Below are positions 36,151-43,976 of a DNA stretch of 64,000 bases, piece by piece (the first letter of the stretch is position 1; each line of letters starts with the position of its first letter). Made by a program: the position numbers and the translations under genes. Below the pieces are notes generated by a model. The model had not been told where the DNA came from. It worked only from the letters and a program-made list of their open reading frames with translations, and did not search any database. The stretch is from NCBI RefSeq assembly GCF_030555055.1, contig NZ_JAMOAO010000001.1, forward strand, positions 1,116,001 to 1,180,000. Direction: 5' to 3'. The DNA is from Nocardiopsis sp. YSL2. GTDB taxonomy: Bacteria; Actinomycetota; Actinomycetes; Streptosporangiales; Streptosporangiaceae.

Positions 36151-37125
36151 GTGTCCGTCGCCGAGAGACTCCAGAGCGTCTTCGTGGCGCTGGCCGCCGT
36201 GCTCGGTCTGGCCGTCGGGACGCTGTGGCCGGTCGGCGCGGTCGCCGGGCAGCTGGTTCTGCCCGCGCTGGTGCTGCTCCTGGTGGCGGTGTTCGTGCAG
36301 GTGGACGCGGCCCGGGTGCGTCTGGCCCGGGACGCGGGGACCGTGGTGGCCGCCAGCCTGGTCCTCAACTTCGTCTTCACGCCGTTGCTGGCCTGGGCTC
36401 TGGGAACCGGGCTGTTGGGCGGCGCGCCGGATCTGCGGATCGGGCTGCTGTTGCTGCTGGTGACGCCCTGCACCGACTGGTACCTGGTGTTCACGGGGCT
36501 CGCCCGGGGCCACATGGGCGTCGCGGCGGCGCTGCTGCCGATCAACCTGGTGCTCCAGCTGGTCCTGCTGCCCGTGTACGTGCTGCTCCTCGGCGGTGAG
36601 GCGGCCGGTGTGGGCGCCGCGACGCTGGTCGAGGCCGTCCTGCTGGTGCTGGTGGTGCCGCTGGTGGCGGCCGCCCTCCTCCGGTGGGCCGCGGGCCGTT
36701 GGAGGGGCGCGCGGTGGCGGGAGCGGGTGGTGGTCGCCACCGCCGGGCGGGCGGTCCTTCCCCTGCTCTACCTGGCGGTCCTGGCGATGTTCGCCTCCCA
36801 GGCGCGCACCGTGGCCGCGCACCTGGGCGAACTGGCGGTGCTGCTGGTGCCGCTGGGGGTGTTCTTCACGGTGGCGCCGCTGGCGGCCGTGCTCGTCGCG
36901 CGCGTGCTGCGACTGCCCGGCGACCAGCGGGCCGCGCTCACCATGACGACGGTGGCCCGCAACTCCCCGGTGGCGCTGGGCATCGCGGTCGCCGCCTTCC
37001 CCGACCGGCCGCTGATCGCGGTGGCGCTGGTGATCGGCCCCCTGGTGGAACTGCCCGTCCTGGCGGTGCTCAGCCAGCTGGTCCGGGTACGCGGTTCGCG
37101 TGAGCGCGGCGGCGTCTCCGGCTGA
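36151..37125 (+). CDS. ACR3-type arsenite efflux carrier homologue
   Basis: A 324-residue membrane protein of about ten hydrophobic segments in the bile acid:sodium symporter superfamily. The fourth segment contains LLLLVTPCTDWYLVFTGLARG, matching the conserved Cys motif of ACR3 arsenite exporters, and the ninth has GPLVELPVLAVLSQL with the conserved Glu. The GTG at 36151 is the best start; the longer ORF upstream is a shadow of the TetR gene. No arsR or arsC lies beside it, so arsenic transport is probable by family but not by context. Confidence 0.8.
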   Translation: MSVAERLQSVFVALAAVLGLAVGTLWPVGAVAGQLVLPALVLLLVAVFVQVDAARVRLARDAGTVVAASLVLNFVFTPLLAWALGTGLLGGAPDLRIGLLLLLVTPCTDWYLVFTGLARGHMGVAAALLPINLVLQLVLLPVYVLLLGGEAAGVGAATLVEAVLLVLVVPLVAAALLRWAAGRWRGARWRERVVVATAGRAVLPLLYLAVLAMFASQARTVAAHLGELAVLLVPLGVFFTVAPLAAVLVARVLRLPGDQRAALTMTTVARNSPVALGIAVAAFPDRPLIAVALVIGPLVELPVLAVLSQLVRVRGSRERGGVSG

Positions 37126-37193
37126 GCCCCGGTGGGACGGACCGTCCTGGGCCGAAGGCCCGCGCGCGGCACCCTCCGGGGAGAGCCCCGGAG

Positions 37194-37541
37194 TCAGGCG
37201 AGGTGGGCGGCCAGAGCGCCCTTGTGGCGCTGGAGTTCGTCGATGCGCGCGTCCAGGTCGGCGAGTTGGCGCCGGATCGTACCGACCAGGCTCGGGCACA
37301 TCTCCAGGTCGAGCGGGGCGTCCTCCCCGCTGCGGGCGCACGGCAGGAGCGCGGCGATCACCTGAGTGGTCAGTCCCATGTCCAGCATGGCGCGGATGTG
37401 GCGGACGGTGCGCACGGCCCCGGGGTCGTAGACGCGGTACCCGTTGGCCGAGCGGGTCGAGTCGAGCAGTCCCTGCTCCTCGTAGTAGCGCAGCAGTCGG
37501 CGGCTCACACCGGTCCGCTCCGACAGCTCCCCGATCAGCAT
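37194..37541 (-). CDS. MerR-family transcriptional regulator
   Basis: A 115-residue regulator: MLIGELSERTGVSRRLLRYYEEQGLLDSTRSANGYRVYDPGAVRTV is the winged helix-turn-helix, followed by a coiled coil. Two Cys residues (LLPCARSGED and LEMCPSLVG) about 17 residues apart recur in this MerR subgroup and might sense redox state or metal. ATG 37541 is chosen; in-frame alternatives up to 37571 exist. Divergent from the alpha/beta hydrolase at 37610, whose promoter has the 19-bp spacer used by MerR activators. Confidence 0.85.
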   Translation of the reverse strand: MLIGELSERTGVSRRLLRYYEEQGLLDSTRSANGYRVYDPGAVRTVRHIRAMLDMGLTTQVIAALLPCARSGEDAPLDLEMCPSLVGTIRRQLADLDARIDELQRHKGALAAHLA

Positions 37542-37571
37542 GCCGTGGCCCACCTCACCCTCGCTCCGCAC

Positions 37572-37602
37572 TTGACCCTCACACCGGTGTCAGTACCTAA
37601 CG
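37572..37602 (+). promoter_or_regulatory. MerR-type promoter with 19-bp spacer
   Basis: TTGACC (37572-37577), a 19-bp spacer, then CTAACG (37597-37602). A dyad with ACACCGGTGT at its core (37581-37590) lies in the spacer. The ATG follows 7 nt after the -10 element, suggesting a leaderless transcript. Confidence 0.7.
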
Positions 37603-37609
37603 TCGCCGC

Positions 37610-38380
37610 ATGGTCGAACATTTCACGTACACAGTCAAGGGTTCCGGTCCCGGTCTGCTGCTCGCCCACGGCGCAGGCGGCGGCGCGGAACCGAACTTCG
37701 GTCCCCTCATGGCGGACCTCGCACGGACCCACACCGTGGTCGCCCCGGACCTGCCGGGCTCGGGCGCCACACCGCGCAGCGGCGTTGCGCTGGACCTGGA
37801 CACGGTGGCCGACACCCTGGTGGCCACGGCCGTGGACGCCGGGGTGGAGCGCTTCACGATCCTGGGCTACTCGCTCGGGACCGGGATCGCCGTGCGCGCC
37901 GTCACCCGGCACCCCGACCGGGTGAGCGGCCTCGTCCTCACGGCCGGGTTCGCCCGGATGAACAACCGCATGCGGCTGGCGATGCGCGTGTGGCGGGATC
38001 TGCTCGACGGCGACCGCGAGCTGGTCGCCCGCTTCCTGACCCTCATGGCCGCGGGCGATCCCGAACTGGAGCGGTTGAGCCCGTCGGAGCTGGCGGCCGC
38101 GGTGGCCGGACTCGCCGAGTTCGTTCCCGAGGGCGCCCCGGAGCAGGTGCGCCTGGTGGAGGAGGTCGACACCACCGCCGAGCTCACCGGGATCGGTGTG
38201 CCGACCCTGGTCGTCGCCGCGGCCCTGGACCGGCTCGCGCCGCCCGCGCTCTCCCGTGAGCTGGCCGCCGGGATTCCCGGTGCGGAGCTGGTCGAGATCG
38301 AGTGCGGCCACCTGGTCGCCGCGGAGGCGCCCGAGCAGTGGGGCGCGGCCGTACGCGAGTTCCTGGACCGCCACCGCTGA
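37610..38380 (+). CDS. Alpha/beta hydrolase controlled by a MerR-type regulator
   Basis: A 256-residue single-domain hydrolase: oxyanion region LLLAHGAGGGAEPNFG, nucleophile elbow ILGYSLGTGIAV (Ser near 88), acid Asp in VVAAALDRLAPP and His in IECGHLVAAEAPEQW. The complete triad is present. Such enzymes are esterases, lactonases or haloalkane-type hydrolases; the substrate is unknown. It shows no ribosome-binding site before its ATG, and its promoter overlaps the start region of the divergent merR-like gene. Confidence 0.9.
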   Translation: MVEHFTYTVKGSGPGLLLAHGAGGGAEPNFGPLMADLARTHTVVAPDLPGSGATPRSGVALDLDTVADTLVATAVDAGVERFTILGYSLGTGIAVRAVTRHPDRVSGLVLTAGFARMNNRMRLAMRVWRDLLDGDRELVARFLTLMAAGDPELERLSPSELAAAVAGLAEFVPEGAPEQVRLVEEVDTTAELTGIGVPTLVVAAALDRLAPPALSRELAAGIPGAELVEIECGHLVAAEAPEQWGAAVREFLDRHR

Positions 38381-38451
38381 GCCGCGCGGTGTCCCGCCGG
38401 CCCCGGGTGACGCACCGGTCGGCGGGACGGCCGGGGCCTGACGGGCGCGAG

Positions 38452-38475
38452 GGTCCCGTGCCCGGGCACGGGACC
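38452..38475. terminator. Perfect 24-bp palindrome at the 3' end of the hydrolase gene
   Basis: Two 12-base arms starting GGTCCCGTGCCC meet without a loop; with a few central bases unpaired it makes a strong stem between convergent genes. It overlaps the first unit of the 19-bp tandem repeat. Confidence 0.55.
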
Positions 38476-38518
38476 GGGGACCGGGCACGGGACCGGGGAC
38501 CGGGCACGGGACCGGGGC
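38462..38518. repeat. Three tandem 19-bp repeats
   Basis: The unit CCGGGCACGGGACCGGGGA occurs three times in a row (38462-38480, 38481-38499, 38500-38518), the last differing at its final base. It lies in the gap between two convergent genes. Confidence 0.8.
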
Positions 38519-38549
38519 GGGCCTCGCCCCGGCGGAACGACCGGGTCGC

Positions 38550-39026
38550 TCACCCCGGCGGGCTCCCGGCGCCGTGCACGGCGCCGGGGCGGCGCGGCCC
38601 ACCGCCCCGCAGGCCCCGGACGCCCTGGACCGCGGACCAGAGGACCGCGACCGAGGCGCCCACGAGCAGGAGCGCGGAGACGATCCACTCGCGGGAGCCG
38701 TCCGGTCCGTAGACACGGGTGTCCGACCCGGCGTCCACGGCGGCGATCTCCGCGCCCACCACGCAGGTGTCGCGGCCGGCCGCGTGCAGGGTCACCTCAC
38801 GCGCCGGACCACCGTCGTCGGCGGTGAAGGTGCCGTCGCAGCCGCACGACTCGTGGCTGGGGTGCCGCACGCAGCTCAGCGCGGTCGCGGTGAACACGCC
38901 CGGCGTGCCCTCGCCGCGTGCGGCGCGCAGTCCCTGGTCGAGACCGGCCAGGCCCACGTACGCCACGGTTCCGGCGAGGACCATCAGGACCAGGGCGAAC
39001 GCGGGAGAGGTGCCCCTGCGAGTCAT
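38550..39026 (-). CDS. Two-span membrane protein of unknown function
   Basis: A 158-residue protein with a hydrophobic segment at each end (about 10-30 and 113-135) and an outer domain between them containing three Cys close together (LSCVRHPSHESCGCDG) and a later Cys, probably disulphide-bonded. The ATG overlaps the stop of the MFS transporter gene by four bases (ATGA), so the two are translationally coupled. No known family recognised. Confidence 0.7.
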   Translation of the reverse strand: MTRRGTSPAFALVLMVLAGTVAYVGLAGLDQGLRAARGEGTPGVFTATALSCVRHPSHESCGCDGTFTADDGGPAREVTLHAAGRDTCVVGAEIAAVDAGSDTRVYGPDGSREWIVSALLLVGASVAVLWSAVQGVRGLRGGGPRRPGAVHGAGSPPG

Positions 39027-40384
39027 CGGCCCGCCTCCGTCGTCCGCTCGGCGGAACCGTTCCGGTCGGTGGGACCCGGCTCCCCGGCGAAAGCGCCCTC
39101 CCCTCCGGAAACGGCCGCCTCGGCGGCGCCCTCCGGCCCCGCCCGGCCGGGTGCCCGCAGGGCGAGCAGGGCCGCGGCCCCGCACAGGACGGCGGCCAGC
39201 ACCCACAGCGGCCCGTAGCCCCCGGTGACGTCGCGGACCAGGCCGCCGAACACCGCCATGGCCCCGGCCCCGACCTGGTGCAGGGCGTTGACCCAGCCGA
39301 AGACGATCGCGCCGTCCGCGCCGAACATCCGCCGGCACAGCAGGATCACCGGCGGAACGGTCGCCACGTCGAGCAGCCCGAACACCACCACGAACGCGAT
39401 CATCGCCGGTCCCGCGTCCGGACCGAAGAGGGTCGGCAGCAGCGCGAGCAGGACGGCACGGCCGCCGAAGAAGGCCACCAGCAGCACGCGGGGGTCGAAC
39501 CGGTCCGTGAGCCAGCCGGAGACCACTGTTCCGAGCAGGGAGAACACCCCGATCGTGGACACCAGAGCGGCGGCGACGGTGACCGCCATGCCGTGGTCGC
39601 GGGCGGCGGGCACGAAGTGCGTCCACAGGATGCCGTTCGTGGTCGCGCCGCAGATCGCGAACACCCCCGCGAGCAGCCAGAACCCGCGACGGCGCAGCGA
39701 CCGGCCGAGCACGCGCACGGTACGCAGGGCGGCGCCCTCCTCCGCCCGCGGCCGGGGGACGGCCTCCACCGCTCCGTAGGGGGCCAACCCCACCTCCGCG
39801 GGATGGTCGCGCAGCACCAGCACGACCAGCACCGCCACCACCCCGGCCGACAGCGCCAGGGTCACGACCGCCGGGCGCCAGCCCTGGGTGTCGGTGACCC
39901 ACGCCAGCACCGGCAGGAACACCAGCTGGCCGAAGGCGCTCGACCCGGTCAGCGCCCCGATCACCAGACCGCGCCGCCGGACGAACCAGCGGTGGGCGAC
40001 GGTGGCGGCGAAGGTCATCGCCAGCGAACCGGTTCCCGCGCCGATCAGCACGCCCCAGTAGAGCGTCAGCTGCCAGGCCTGGTCCATGACCGTGGTCAGC
40101 CCCGCCCCGGCCATGACGGCCAGGAGCGCGGCGACGGCGACCCGGCGCAGCCCGAAGCGGTCCATCAGAGCGGCCGCGAACGGAGCCACCAGCCCGTAGA
40201 CCACCATGTTGACCGAGGCGGCGGCCCCGATGGAGGTACGCGACCACTGGTACTCGGTGTGCAGCGGGTCGACGAGCAGGCCGGGCATCCCGGCGAACGC
40301 GGCGGCGGCGATGATGGCCAGGCCCGCCACGAGCGCGACCGGCCAGGCCCGATGGAGGAGCGGAGTGCGTGTCTGGTGCGTCAT
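39023..40384 (-). CDS. MFS transporter, OxlT/monocarboxylate-like
   Basis: A 453-residue, 12-segment major facilitator protein. WSRTSIGAAASVNMVVYGLVAPFAAALMDRFGLRRV is the TM1-TM3 region with the MFS loop motif (DRFGLRR) typical of the oxalate:formate and monocarboxylate group, and SGWLTDRFDPRVLL is the matching second-half loop. The C-terminal 40 residues are hydrophilic. The direction of transport and substrate are unknown. Divergent from a GlxA-type regulator at 40456 that is the obvious candidate to control it. Confidence 0.87.
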   Translation of the reverse strand: MTHQTRTPLLHRAWPVALVAGLAIIAAAAFAGMPGLLVDPLHTEYQWSRTSIGAAASVNMVVYGLVAPFAAALMDRFGLRRVAVAALLAVMAGAGLTTVMDQAWQLTLYWGVLIGAGTGSLAMTFAATVAHRWFVRRRGLVIGALTGSSAFGQLVFLPVLAWVTDTQGWRPAVVTLALSAGVVAVLVVLVLRDHPAEVGLAPYGAVEAVPRPRAEEGAALRTVRVLGRSLRRRGFWLLAGVFAICGATTNGILWTHFVPAARDHGMAVTVAAALVSTIGVFSLLGTVVSGWLTDRFDPRVLLVAFFGGRAVLLALLPTLFGPDAGPAMIAFVVVFGLLDVATVPPVILLCRRMFGADGAIVFGWVNALHQVGAGAMAVFGGLVRDVTGGYGPLWVLAAVLCGAAALLALRAPGRAGPEGAAEAAVSGGEGAFAGEPGPTDRNGSAERTTEAGR

Positions 40385-40455
40385 GGGACCAGCATCCGGG
40401 CCCGGGCCGCCGCCCCGATAGTGACCCGAAGGCCAATATGCGCAAGAATCGGGCC

Positions 40456-41472
40456 ATGTCCGTGTTCACGCATCCCGAACGCCACAGCGTCGCCGTACTC
40501 GTCAGGGACGGGGTCCTGCCCATCGAGGCGGGCATCGTCCACCGCCTGTTCGGGCAGGCCCGCGACTCCTCCGGCGCCTCCCTCTACGAGGTCGCCACGT
40601 GCGCGCTCGCACCGGGCGAGGTCCGCACCGACACCGACCTCACCTTCAACGTCGCGCACGGCCCCGAGGCGATCGACGGCGCCCGGACCGTGGTCGTGCC
40701 CGCGGCCGACGCCGACTACGGCGAGCGGCCGCACACCCCCATCGACCCGCTTCTGGCCGCGGCGCTGGACCGGATCCGCCCGGACGCCCGGGTGGCCTCG
40801 ATCTGCACCGGAGCGTTCGTCCTGGCCGCCGCCGGACTGCTGACGGGCTGCCGGGTGACCACGCACTGGCGCTCGGTCGGGTTCTTCCGCGCCCTGTATC
40901 CGCACATCGACCTGGACCCGGACGTGCTCTACACCGACAACGGGCGCGTGCTCACGGCCGCCGGGGTCGCCTCCGGCATCGACCTGTGCCTGCACATGAT
41001 CCGCGCCGACCACGGCGCCGCGGTCGCCAACGACGTGGCGCGCGGAACGGTCGTGCCGCCGCACCGCGACGGCGGCCAGGCCCAGTACGTGCGCCGCCCG
41101 GTGCCCGAGCCCGAGCGCTCGGCCACCGCGCGCGCCCGCGCCTGGGCGCTGGAGCACCTGGACCGCCAGCCGAGTCTGCGCTCGATGGCGGCCCGGGAGT
41201 CGGTGAGCGTGCGCACGTTCACCCGTCGGTTCCGCGACGAGATGGGGGTCTCCCCGGGGCAGTGGATCGCCCAGCAGCGGCTGGACCGGGCCCGCCAGCT
41301 CCTGGAGGAGACCGGGATGCCGGTCGACCGGGTCGCCCACGACGCGGGCTTCGGCACGGCCGCCTCCCTGCGCCAGCACATGCAGGCGGAGCTGGGGGTC
41401 TCCCCGAGCGCGTACCGGCGCACCTTCCGCGGTCCCGCGGCGAGCCCCCGAACGGGCGTGCCCGCCCTCTGA
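40456..41472 (+). CDS. GlxA-type AraC-family regulator
   Basis: A 338-residue regulator from ATG 40456 (an in-frame ATG at 40438 is possible). The DJ-1/PfpI-like domain spans about residues 1-190, with the elbow VASICTGAFVLAAAGLL containing Cys, and the C-terminus carries the AraC pair (LRSMAARESVSVRTFTRRFRDEMGVSPGQW; VAHDAGFGTAASLRQHMQAELGVSPSAYR). It is divergent from the MFS transporter, 71 bp apart. The second GlxA-type regulator in this window. Confidence 0.9.
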   Translation: MSVFTHPERHSVAVLVRDGVLPIEAGIVHRLFGQARDSSGASLYEVATCALAPGEVRTDTDLTFNVAHGPEAIDGARTVVVPAADADYGERPHTPIDPLLAAALDRIRPDARVASICTGAFVLAAAGLLTGCRVTTHWRSVGFFRALYPHIDLDPDVLYTDNGRVLTAAGVASGIDLCLHMIRADHGAAVANDVARGTVVPPHRDGGQAQYVRRPVPEPERSATARARAWALEHLDRQPSLRSMAARESVSVRTFTRRFRDEMGVSPGQWIAQQRLDRARQLLEETGMPVDRVAHDAGFGTAASLRQHMQAELGVSPSAYRRTFRGPAASPRTGVPAL

Positions 41473-41485
41473 CGACCGGGCGGAC

Positions 41486-41522
41486 GCGGGTCCGCCGGGG
41501 ACGCGGCCGGGTGCGGACCCGC
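41486..41522. terminator. Stem between convergent glxA-like and galE genes
   Basis: GCGGGTCCGC (41486-41495) pairs perfectly with GCGGACCCGC (41513-41522) across a GC-rich 17-nt loop. Confidence 0.5.
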
Positions 41523-41533
41523 CGGGGCGGCGG

Positions 41534-42505
41534 TCACTCGACGGCGGCTCCGGCGCGGTCGCGGTGGAAGGCCCAGGCGTCGGCGACGATGTCGTGCAGG
41601 GACGAGCGCTCCGGGCGCCAGCCCAGTGCGGCCCCCGCCCTGTCGGAGGAGGCCACCAGCACCGCCGGGTCGCCGGGACGACGGGGCGAGGCCACCGCCG
41701 GAATCGCGTGCCCGGTCACCTCACGGCACACCTCCACCACCTCGCGCACCGAGAACCCGGCGCCGTTGCCCAGGTTGAGCACGTCGTGGTGCCCGGCGCG
41801 GGCCCGTCGCAGGGCGAGCAGGTGGGCGCGGGCCAGGTCGGCCACGTGGATGTAGTCGCGCACGCAGGTGCCGTCCGGCGTGGGGTAGTCCTCCCCGAAC
41901 ACCGACACCGATTCCCGTTCGCCCAGCGCCACCTTGAGCACGTTCGGGATCAGATGGGTCTCCACGGTGTGCCGCTCCCCCAACCCCTGGTAGGCGCCGG
42001 CGACGTTGAAGTACCGCAGGCTCACGGCCGCGGTGCCGTGCATGCGCGCGTGCTCGGCCAGTGCCGCGTCGATCGCGGCCTTGGTGGCACCGTAGGGGTT
42101 GGTCGGGCGCACCGGGGCGTCCTCGGTGATCGGTACCGACTCCGGCTCCCCGTAGACGGCCGCGGTGGAGGAGAACACCAGGCGTCCGGTACCGGTGGCC
42201 CGCATCGCCTCCAGCAGGGCGAGCGAGGTTCCCACGTTGCCGCTCCAGTACAGGCCGGGGTGCGCGACCGACTCCGGGACCACGGACTTGGCGGCGAAGT
42301 GCAGGACCGCGTCGAACCCCTCCCGGAGGACCTCCGCGGCGCGTTCGCGCACCGTGCCCTGGACGAAGCGCGCACCCGGGTGCACGGCGTCGGCGTGCCC
42401 TGTGGAGAGGTCGTCCAGCACCGTGACCGTGTGGCCCTCCTCCACGAGCATCGCCGCGACGACGCCGCCGATGTATCCGGCGCCGCCCGTGACCAGAACC
42501 CGCAT
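41534..42505 (-). CDS. galE: UDP-glucose 4-epimerase
   Basis: A 323-residue extended SDR that interconverts UDP-glucose and UDP-galactose. The NAD loop is MRVLVTGGAGYIGGVVAAML, the catalytic Ser lies in VFSSTAAVYGEPE and the YxxxK in NPYGATKAAID. The FNVAGA and RDYIHVADLARAH blocks are GalE-specific. GGAGG precedes the ATG at 42505. No galT or galK is adjacent, so it may serve cell-wall or capsule polysaccharide synthesis. The upstream region is unusually AT-rich and contains a long direct repeat. Confidence 0.95.
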   Translation of the reverse strand: MRVLVTGGAGYIGGVVAAMLVEEGHTVTVLDDLSTGHADAVHPGARFVQGTVRERAAEVLREGFDAVLHFAAKSVVPESVAHPGLYWSGNVGTSLALLEAMRATGTGRLVFSSTAAVYGEPESVPITEDAPVRPTNPYGATKAAIDAALAEHARMHGTAAVSLRYFNVAGAYQGLGERHTVETHLIPNVLKVALGERESVSVFGEDYPTPDGTCVRDYIHVADLARAHLLALRRARAGHHDVLNLGNGAGFSVREVVEVCREVTGHAIPAVASPRRPGDPAVLVASSDRAGAALGWRPERSSLHDIVADAWAFHRDRAGAAVE

Positions 42506-42534
42506 ATCACCCTCCGAGTCGGTGAAGTTCCCGC

Positions 42535-42599
42535 ATTTCCCAACAGAACATACGAAAGCAAACATCAAGTCAACACGATCAGTCTATTTCCAACAGAAC
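42535..42599 (-). promoter_or_regulatory. galE upstream region with two direct repeats
   Basis: ATTTCCCAACAGAAC (42535-42549) and ATTTCCAACAGAAC (42586-42599) are direct repeats 51 bp apart. On the minus strand TTGACT and TATGTT lie between them, 15 bp apart, a weak promoter. The region is much less GC-rich than its surroundings. Confidence 0.55.
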
Positions 42600-42688
42600 C
42601 CGGAAGCAGGGTGGACGCGGCACCAGGCGGGTAACGGTCTCTCGACGGCCACCGCGCCCGACCGACCCCCTACTCCCCCGGAGCCCCC

Positions 42689-43297
42689 GTGAAGCTGTAC
42701 GCCGAGCGCCCCGTCCGCGCCTGCCTCCAACTGCTGTCCGACCTGCTCGCCCTGTCCTGGGCGGTCCTGTGGATCACCACCGCGCTGTCGCTGCGCGAGG
42801 TCATCACCGGCCTGGACCGGCCGGGCGAGCTCATCGCGAGCGCGGGTGAGGGCGTGTCCGAGCACATGGCCGGCGCCGCCGAGGCCGCCCAGCGCGTCCC
42901 CCTGGCCGGAGAGGCCCTCGCCACCCCCTTCACCAGTGTGGGCGGGGCCGGGGAGTCACTGGCCTCCGCCGGGACGTCCTTCCAGGAGTCGGTGGCCGAA
43001 CTGGCCCTCTACCTGCCGCTGGTCACGGCGGTGATCCCGCTGGTCCTGCTCGCCGCCACGTGGCTGCCGGCCCGCGCCCGCTGGGTGCGCCAGGCCGCCG
43101 CCGTGCGGAGTATGCGCGCCATGGACCCGCGGGCCCGGTCCCGCCTGCTGGCGCTGCGCGCCCTGACGGCCGTGTCGCCCTCCCGCCTGACCGCCGCCCA
43201 CGCCGATCCGGCGGGCGCCTGGCACGCGGACGACCCCGAGGCGACCCGCGTTCTGGCCGCGCTCGAACTGGACAGGCTCGGGCTCCGGGCCGTCTGA
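42689..43297 (+). CDS. Membrane protein of unknown function
   Basis: A 202-residue protein with two hydrophobic segments (about 13-32 and 103-127) enclosing an outer, Gly/Ala-rich helical loop, then a basic cytoplasmic tail with HADPAGAWHADDPEATRVLAALELDRLGL. The GTG at 42689 follows CCGGAGCCCCC. Homologous-looking small proteins are widespread but unnamed in filamentous actinobacteria. No function assigned. Confidence 0.7.
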   Translation: MKLYAERPVRACLQLLSDLLALSWAVLWITTALSLREVITGLDRPGELIASAGEGVSEHMAGAAEAAQRVPLAGEALATPFTSVGGAGESLASAGTSFQESVAELALYLPLVTAVIPLVLLAATWLPARARWVRQAAAVRSMRAMDPRARSRLLALRALTAVSPSRLTAAHADPAGAWHADDPEATRVLAALELDRLGLRAV

Positions 43298-43334
43298 CCG
43301 CGCCCGCGCGCTCCGGGGGCGGCGCCGGACCGGC

Positions 43335-43976
43335 CTACTCCACGCGGATCAGCCCCCGCTGGAGCGCCGTGGTGATCGCCGCGGTCCGGTTGTCCACACC
43401 GAGCTTGTCGAACACGTGCACCAGGTGGGTCTTGACCGTCGCCTCGCTGATGAACAGCTCCCGGGAGATCGCCCGGTTGGACAGGCCCCGGGCGAGCAGC
43501 CCCAGGATCTCCAGTTCCCGGCCGCTCAGCGCGGGCCGCGGCGAGCGCAGGCGTTCCATGAGGCGGCCCGCGACGCCCGGCGCGAGCGCGGTCTGCCCCT
43601 GTGCCGCCGCGGCCACCGCCTCGCAGAGCTGGTCGGGCGGGGCGTCCTTGAGCATGTAGCCGGTGGCCCCCGCCTCCACCGCGGCCAGGATGTCGGCGTC
43701 GGTGTCGTAGGTGGTCAGGACCAGCACGGGCGGCGGCGACGGCAGCGCGTTGATACGCCGGATCGCGCTCACCCCGTCCATGCCCGACCCCATGCGCAGG
43801 TCCATCAGGACCACGTCCACCCTGGTCCCGGAGGCGAGCAGGTCGAGGGCCTCCCGCCCGTCGGCCGCCTCGGCGACCACGTCCATGCCGGGCCGGTCGG
43901 CGAACATCGCCGTGAGGCCGTGGCGTACCACGGGGTGGTCGTCCACCAGCAGGATGTGCAGCGGCTCGACGGTCAC
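43335..43976 (-). CDS. NarL/FixJ-family response regulator
   Basis: A 213-residue regulator. The receiver domain has the acidic pair VDDHPVV, the phosphoacceptor Asp59 in VVLMDLRMG, and the conserved Thr and Lys (LTTYDT, MLKDAP). The LuxR-type helix-turn-helix at the C-terminus reads LSGRELEILGLLARGLSNRAISRELFISEATVKTHLVHVFDKLGVDNRTAA. Its start GTG overlaps the kinase stop by four bases, so the two are one operon. Likely target: the FtsX-type ABC transporter that was originally divergent from the kinase. Confidence 0.94.
   Translation of the reverse strand: MTVEPLHILLVDDHPVVRHGLTAMFADRPGMDVVAEAADGREALDLLASGTRVDVVLMDLRMGSGMDGVSAIRRINALPSPPPVLVLTTYDTDADILAAVEAGATGYMLKDAPPDQLCEAVAAAAQGQTALAPGVAGRLMERLRSPRPALSGRELEILGLLARGLSNRAISRELFISEATVKTHLVHVFDKLGVDNRTAAITTALQRGLIRVE

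Noticed and set aside
38462..38518. Possible CRISPR-like array
   Set aside because: Three 19-bp units are directly adjacent without spacers; a simple tandem repeat.
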